Assembly (NCBI RefSeq): GCF_003337215.1
Contig: NZ_QPIG01000002.1
Location: 310,001-374,000, forward strand
DNA length: 64,000 nucleotides
Direction of reading: 5' to 3'
Origin: Oceanihabitans sediminis
GTDB lineage: Bacteria > Bacteroidota > Bacteroidia > Flavobacteriales > Flavobacteriaceae
The notes below the pieces were generated by a model that saw only the letters and a list, made by a program, of their open reading frames with translations, was not told the origin of the DNA and did no database searches. The translations under genes and the position numbers were made by a program. Position 1 is the stretch's first letter. Each line of letters starts with the position of its first letter. Positions 62,075 to 64,000 of this stretch are shown piece after piece.

Positions 62075-62794
62075 ATGAAGCCAAATATAAATAATTTCGA
62101 CTGTAATTCTCATTTTAACACACTAAGAAATAACAAGTTGTTTAATCATGCATCCAACGAATCTATAAATGCTTTATTAAATCAATGCAGACTTGAAACT
62201 TTTGAAAAAGGAGAATGTATCATTAACAAAAAGAAGACTTTATATAAGTTTTATTATATGATTAATGGTAAGATTAAAGTATTCAATTTAAATCAAGAAA
62301 CAGACAAACACTACACCTTATTCTTATTATTAAAAGATGATGTTTTTGATGTTTTTTCACTTATTAGCAAACATCAGCATAATGTATGTTATGAAGTTTT
62401 AGAGGACACAGAGCTCTTGGTTTTTTCTTGTGAAACCATAAGAGAATGGTTATTAAAAAACCCTATTATTTTAAATGAATTATTTAAATATACCATTCAG
62501 AAATTACAAGTTTTAGAATATCACCTTTTAGATCTTGGAACAAACGGCTTATTAGTAAGACTTGCTAATTTATTGCTAGAAAATTATAATATAAATACAC
62601 AGCAAATTGAAAACATCAACAATCTTACGCACAAAGAACTAGCCGAATTAATTGGAACCACCCGAGCTGTATTCAACAGACATATTCAAGCATTAAAAAA
62701 AGAAGGGATTATTCGAATAGAAAGAAAGAATATTTATGTAATAGATGTAAAGCTTTTAATTGAAAAAAGCAGCAAAAGCAATTTTATAGATTAG
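62075..62794 (+). CDS. Crp/Fnr family transcriptional regulator
   Basis: A 239-residue regulator: a cyclic-nucleotide-binding-like domain (about residues 20-140) and a C-terminal winged helix. The helix-turn-helix LTHKELAELIGTTRAVFNRHIQALKKEG is near 185-212. The N-terminal region has one cysteine (residue 10), not the four cysteines of an oxygen-sensing Fnr, and the cNMP-binding arginine is not obvious. The ligand is therefore unknown. It is a single gene. Confidence 0.87.
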   Translation: MKPNINNFDCNSHFNTLRNNKLFNHASNESINALLNQCRLETFEKGECIINKKKTLYKFYYMINGKIKVFNLNQETDKHYTLFLLLKDDVFDVFSLISKHQHNVCYEVLEDTELLVFSCETIREWLLKNPIILNELFKYTIQKLQVLEYHLLDLGTNGLLVRLANLLLENYNINTQQIENINNLTHKELAELIGTTRAVFNRHIQALKKEGIIRIERKNIYVIDVKLLIEKSSKSNFID

Positions 62795-62870
62795 AAATAT
62801 GTGCTTGTTAATCTTAAGTTAAATAGAAAAATATGCTAATTAAGTAGCAGATACAATGAAGCTTAAGTTA

Positions 62871-62878
62871 TAATTTTG
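62871..62878 (+). promoter_or_regulatory. -7 element TAATTTTG for the secreted PepSY-like gene
   Basis: An exact TANNTTTG match 105 bases before the chosen ATG at 62983, implying a leader of about 95 bases. Confidence 0.4.
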
Positions 62879-62982
62879 GGTAATAGAAAAAGGACCGCTA
62901 TTAATTACTGCAACTAATTACTATAACCATCTCCCTTATGTAATTACAAAAGATGCCAGCTATTAATCTAATACCTAATATT

Positions 62983-63495
62983 ATGAAAAATTTATTTTTC
63001 GGCTTAATGTTTTTAGGAATTGCCAGCCTAAGTTACTCCCAAATAGCAGAAGTCCAACTTGAAGATGTAAATCTTACACCTTTAAACACTAGTTATTTAA
63101 ATGAAGTGTCCGATAAAAGCACACCTAAAATAGTTAGGAGATTTGAATCTGAAGTTGCTAGATATGACATTACAGAAGCTCCTTTTTATGATGATAAATT
63201 TGAAGCCTATGAGGTTATTTTCGAAGGCAAAAACTCAGACCAATGTAGGATTGTTGCAACTTACGATAATGAAGGTAAAGTATTATCTTCTTTAGAAAGG
63301 TTTAAAGATGTAGCATTACCTTATGCTGTAAGAAATTCTATTGAAAAAAAATATCCGGGATGGATAGTTATTAAGGATACTTATCTAGTTTCTTATTACT
63401 TAGATAAAGAAGTAAAGAAAATGTATAAGCTCAAAATTGCAAAAGGAAATAAAAGAAAAAATATAAAAGTAGATGTTTTAGGAAACACTATTTAA
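62983..63495 (+). CDS. Secreted protein, PepSY-like fold
   Basis: I use the ATG at 62983 (170 residues) because it opens a normal signal peptide (MKNLFFGLMFLGIASLSYSQ); an earlier ATG at 62953 adds ten non-signal residues. The mature protein has the short beta/alpha repeats seen in PepSY-like Bacteroidota proteins: YEVIFEGKNSDQCRIVATYDNEGKVL, then AVRNSIEKKYPGWIVIKDTYLVSYY. It should be periplasmic or extracellular. Such proteins may bind or inhibit other proteins, but this is unproven. A terminator follows. Confidence 0.7.
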   Translation: MKNLFFGLMFLGIASLSYSQIAEVQLEDVNLTPLNTSYLNEVSDKSTPKIVRRFESEVARYDITEAPFYDDKFEAYEVIFEGKNSDQCRIVATYDNEGKVLSSLERFKDVALPYAVRNSIEKKYPGWIVIKDTYLVSYYLDKEVKKMYKLKIAKGNKRKNIKVDVLGNTI

Positions 63496-63516
63496 ACTTT
63501 CAATCTTTTATTAAAA

Positions 63517-63551
63517 CAAAAAACGCAATCAAATATTTGATTGCGTTTTTC
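63517..63551. terminator. Bidirectional terminator between the PepSY-like gene and dnaK
   Basis: A perfect stem AAAAACGCAATCAAA with its complement and a minimal loop, with A and T tracts. Confidence 0.85.
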
Positions 63552-63584
63552 TTTATTTTAATTTCTGCCTGTGCAGAAGTCAAT

Positions 63585-64000
63585 TTACTTTACTTCTTCA
63601 AAATCTACGTCTTCTACGTCGCTTGATTCTTTAGAGTCTGCTCCTGCATTTGCATCAGGTCCTGCTTGTGCACCACCTTGAGCTTCTGCTTGCGCTTTAT
63701 ACATTTCTTCGCTAGCAACTTTCCAAGCTTCGTTTATTTTCTCTAAAGCTGGCTCAATTACAGCTAGATCTTTAGATTCGTAAGCCTTTTTAAGTTCTTC
63801 TAAAGCTTCTTCAATTGGTTTTTTCTTATCATCAGATAATTTATCACCAAATTCTTTTAATTGTTTTTCCGTTTGGAAAATCATAGAATCCGCTTCGTTT
63901 AATTTCTTAGCGCTTTCTGCTGCTTTAGCATCTGCTTCAGCATTTGCTTCTGCATCAGCTTTCATCTTTTGAATTTCTTCTTCTGTTAATCCTGAAGAAG
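63585..64000 (-). CDS. dnaK: Chaperone DnaK, C-terminal end (partial)
   Basis: The last ~138 residues of DnaK run off the window end. The visible part is the C-terminal lid of the substrate-binding domain: [10 protein letters not shown], then the helical bundle ([20 protein letters not shown]) and the [16 protein letters not shown] helix. The end is a Gly/Ala-rich, acidic tail terminating EDVDFEEVK, the usual DnaK end. The start lies outside. A terminator shared with the PepSY-like gene follows the stop. Confidence 0.93.
   Translation of the reverse strand, partial: SSGLTEEEIQKMKADAEANAEADAKAAESAKKLNEADSMIFQTEKQLKEFGDKLSDDKKKPIEEALEELKKAYESKDLAVIEPALEKINEAWKVASEEMYKAQAEAQGGAQAGPDANAGADSKESSDVEDVDFEEVK

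Noticed and set aside
62075-62794. Oxygen-sensing Fnr
   Set aside because: The N-terminal cysteine cluster for an iron-sulfur centre is missing, so only Crp/Fnr family is claimed.
1-64000. CRISPR array, tRNA/rRNA genes, insertion sequences or prophage
   Set aside because: No evenly spaced repeats, cloverleaf pattern, transposase or phage structural gene was visible on either strand.

Overview
The window is AT-rich bacterial chromosome, almost fully coding, from a member of the Bacteroidota and most probably the family Flavobacteriaceae. Four things support this: many genes are preceded by the Bacteroidota promoter -7 element TANNTTTG with no Shine-Dalgarno-like leader; there is an outer-membrane TonB receptor of the CarboxypepD_reg/beta-barrel type, an OmpA-like repeat protein and a TamB-like giant protein; the menaquinone pathway is the classical MenFDCEB route; and several proteins match flavobacterial families of unknown function (DUF4159, DUF2853, DUF6638-like, CAL67264-like). 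The genus cannot be fixed from the sequence. I saw no tRNA, rRNA, CRISPR array, insertion sequence, prophage or plasmid gene. No gene-free stretch exceeds 300 bases; the longest gaps (about 260 bases, at 40142-40403 and 54091-54349) hold only promoter or terminator signals.

Layout. 1-9.8 kb: a TamB-like protein (cut by the window start) is divergent from tsaD, a parvulin, rsmE, a DUF4159 protein, a TrmH-type methyltransferase, an AI-2E family permease and a THUMP-like methyltransferase. 9.8-12.2 kb: an alpha-oxoamine-synthase-family enzyme and a cysteine-synthase-like enzyme, together a good candidate for the sulfonolipid (capnine) pathway of gliding Bacteroidota. 12.3-24.9 kb: oligopeptidase B, YbaB, a 23-residue-repeat OmpA protein, threonine aldolase, prfB with its programmed +1 frameshift, two tandem ArsC-like proteins (the second without the catalytic cysteine), a TonB receptor, a Gre factor and an orphan histidine kinase. 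25-31.2 kb: a dicarboxylate symporter, fumC, and hutI and hutG separated by an opposite-strand coiled-coil membrane protein.

31.2-40.1 kb is a same-strand run of eight genes: a coiled-coil protein, an unknown protein, an AAA ATPase, a NUDIX hydrolase, a DUF6638-like protein, two membrane proteins and a 41-residue membrane ORF. No function is recognised for most of them, and this is the best candidate for an undescribed system here. 40.4-46.5 kb: ettA with a coupled small membrane protein, then a DoxX / FMN-reductase-GNAT fusion / MarR / pirin operon that looks redox-related, and an acyl-CoA carboxylase beta subunit.

46.5-60.2 kb carries the menaquinone genes menE, menC, menA, menB, menD, menF and a hotdog thioesterase that could be the DHNA-CoA hydrolase. 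They are interleaved with a CPBP protease, a sterol-desaturase-family enzyme, an SDR, a UPF0173 hydrolase, a CvfB-like RNA-binding protein and DUF2853. 60.2-64 kb: an alpha/beta hydrolase, a nitronate-monooxygenase-like flavoprotein, a Crp/Fnr regulator, a PepSY-like secreted protein and the C-terminal end of DnaK (cut by the window end).
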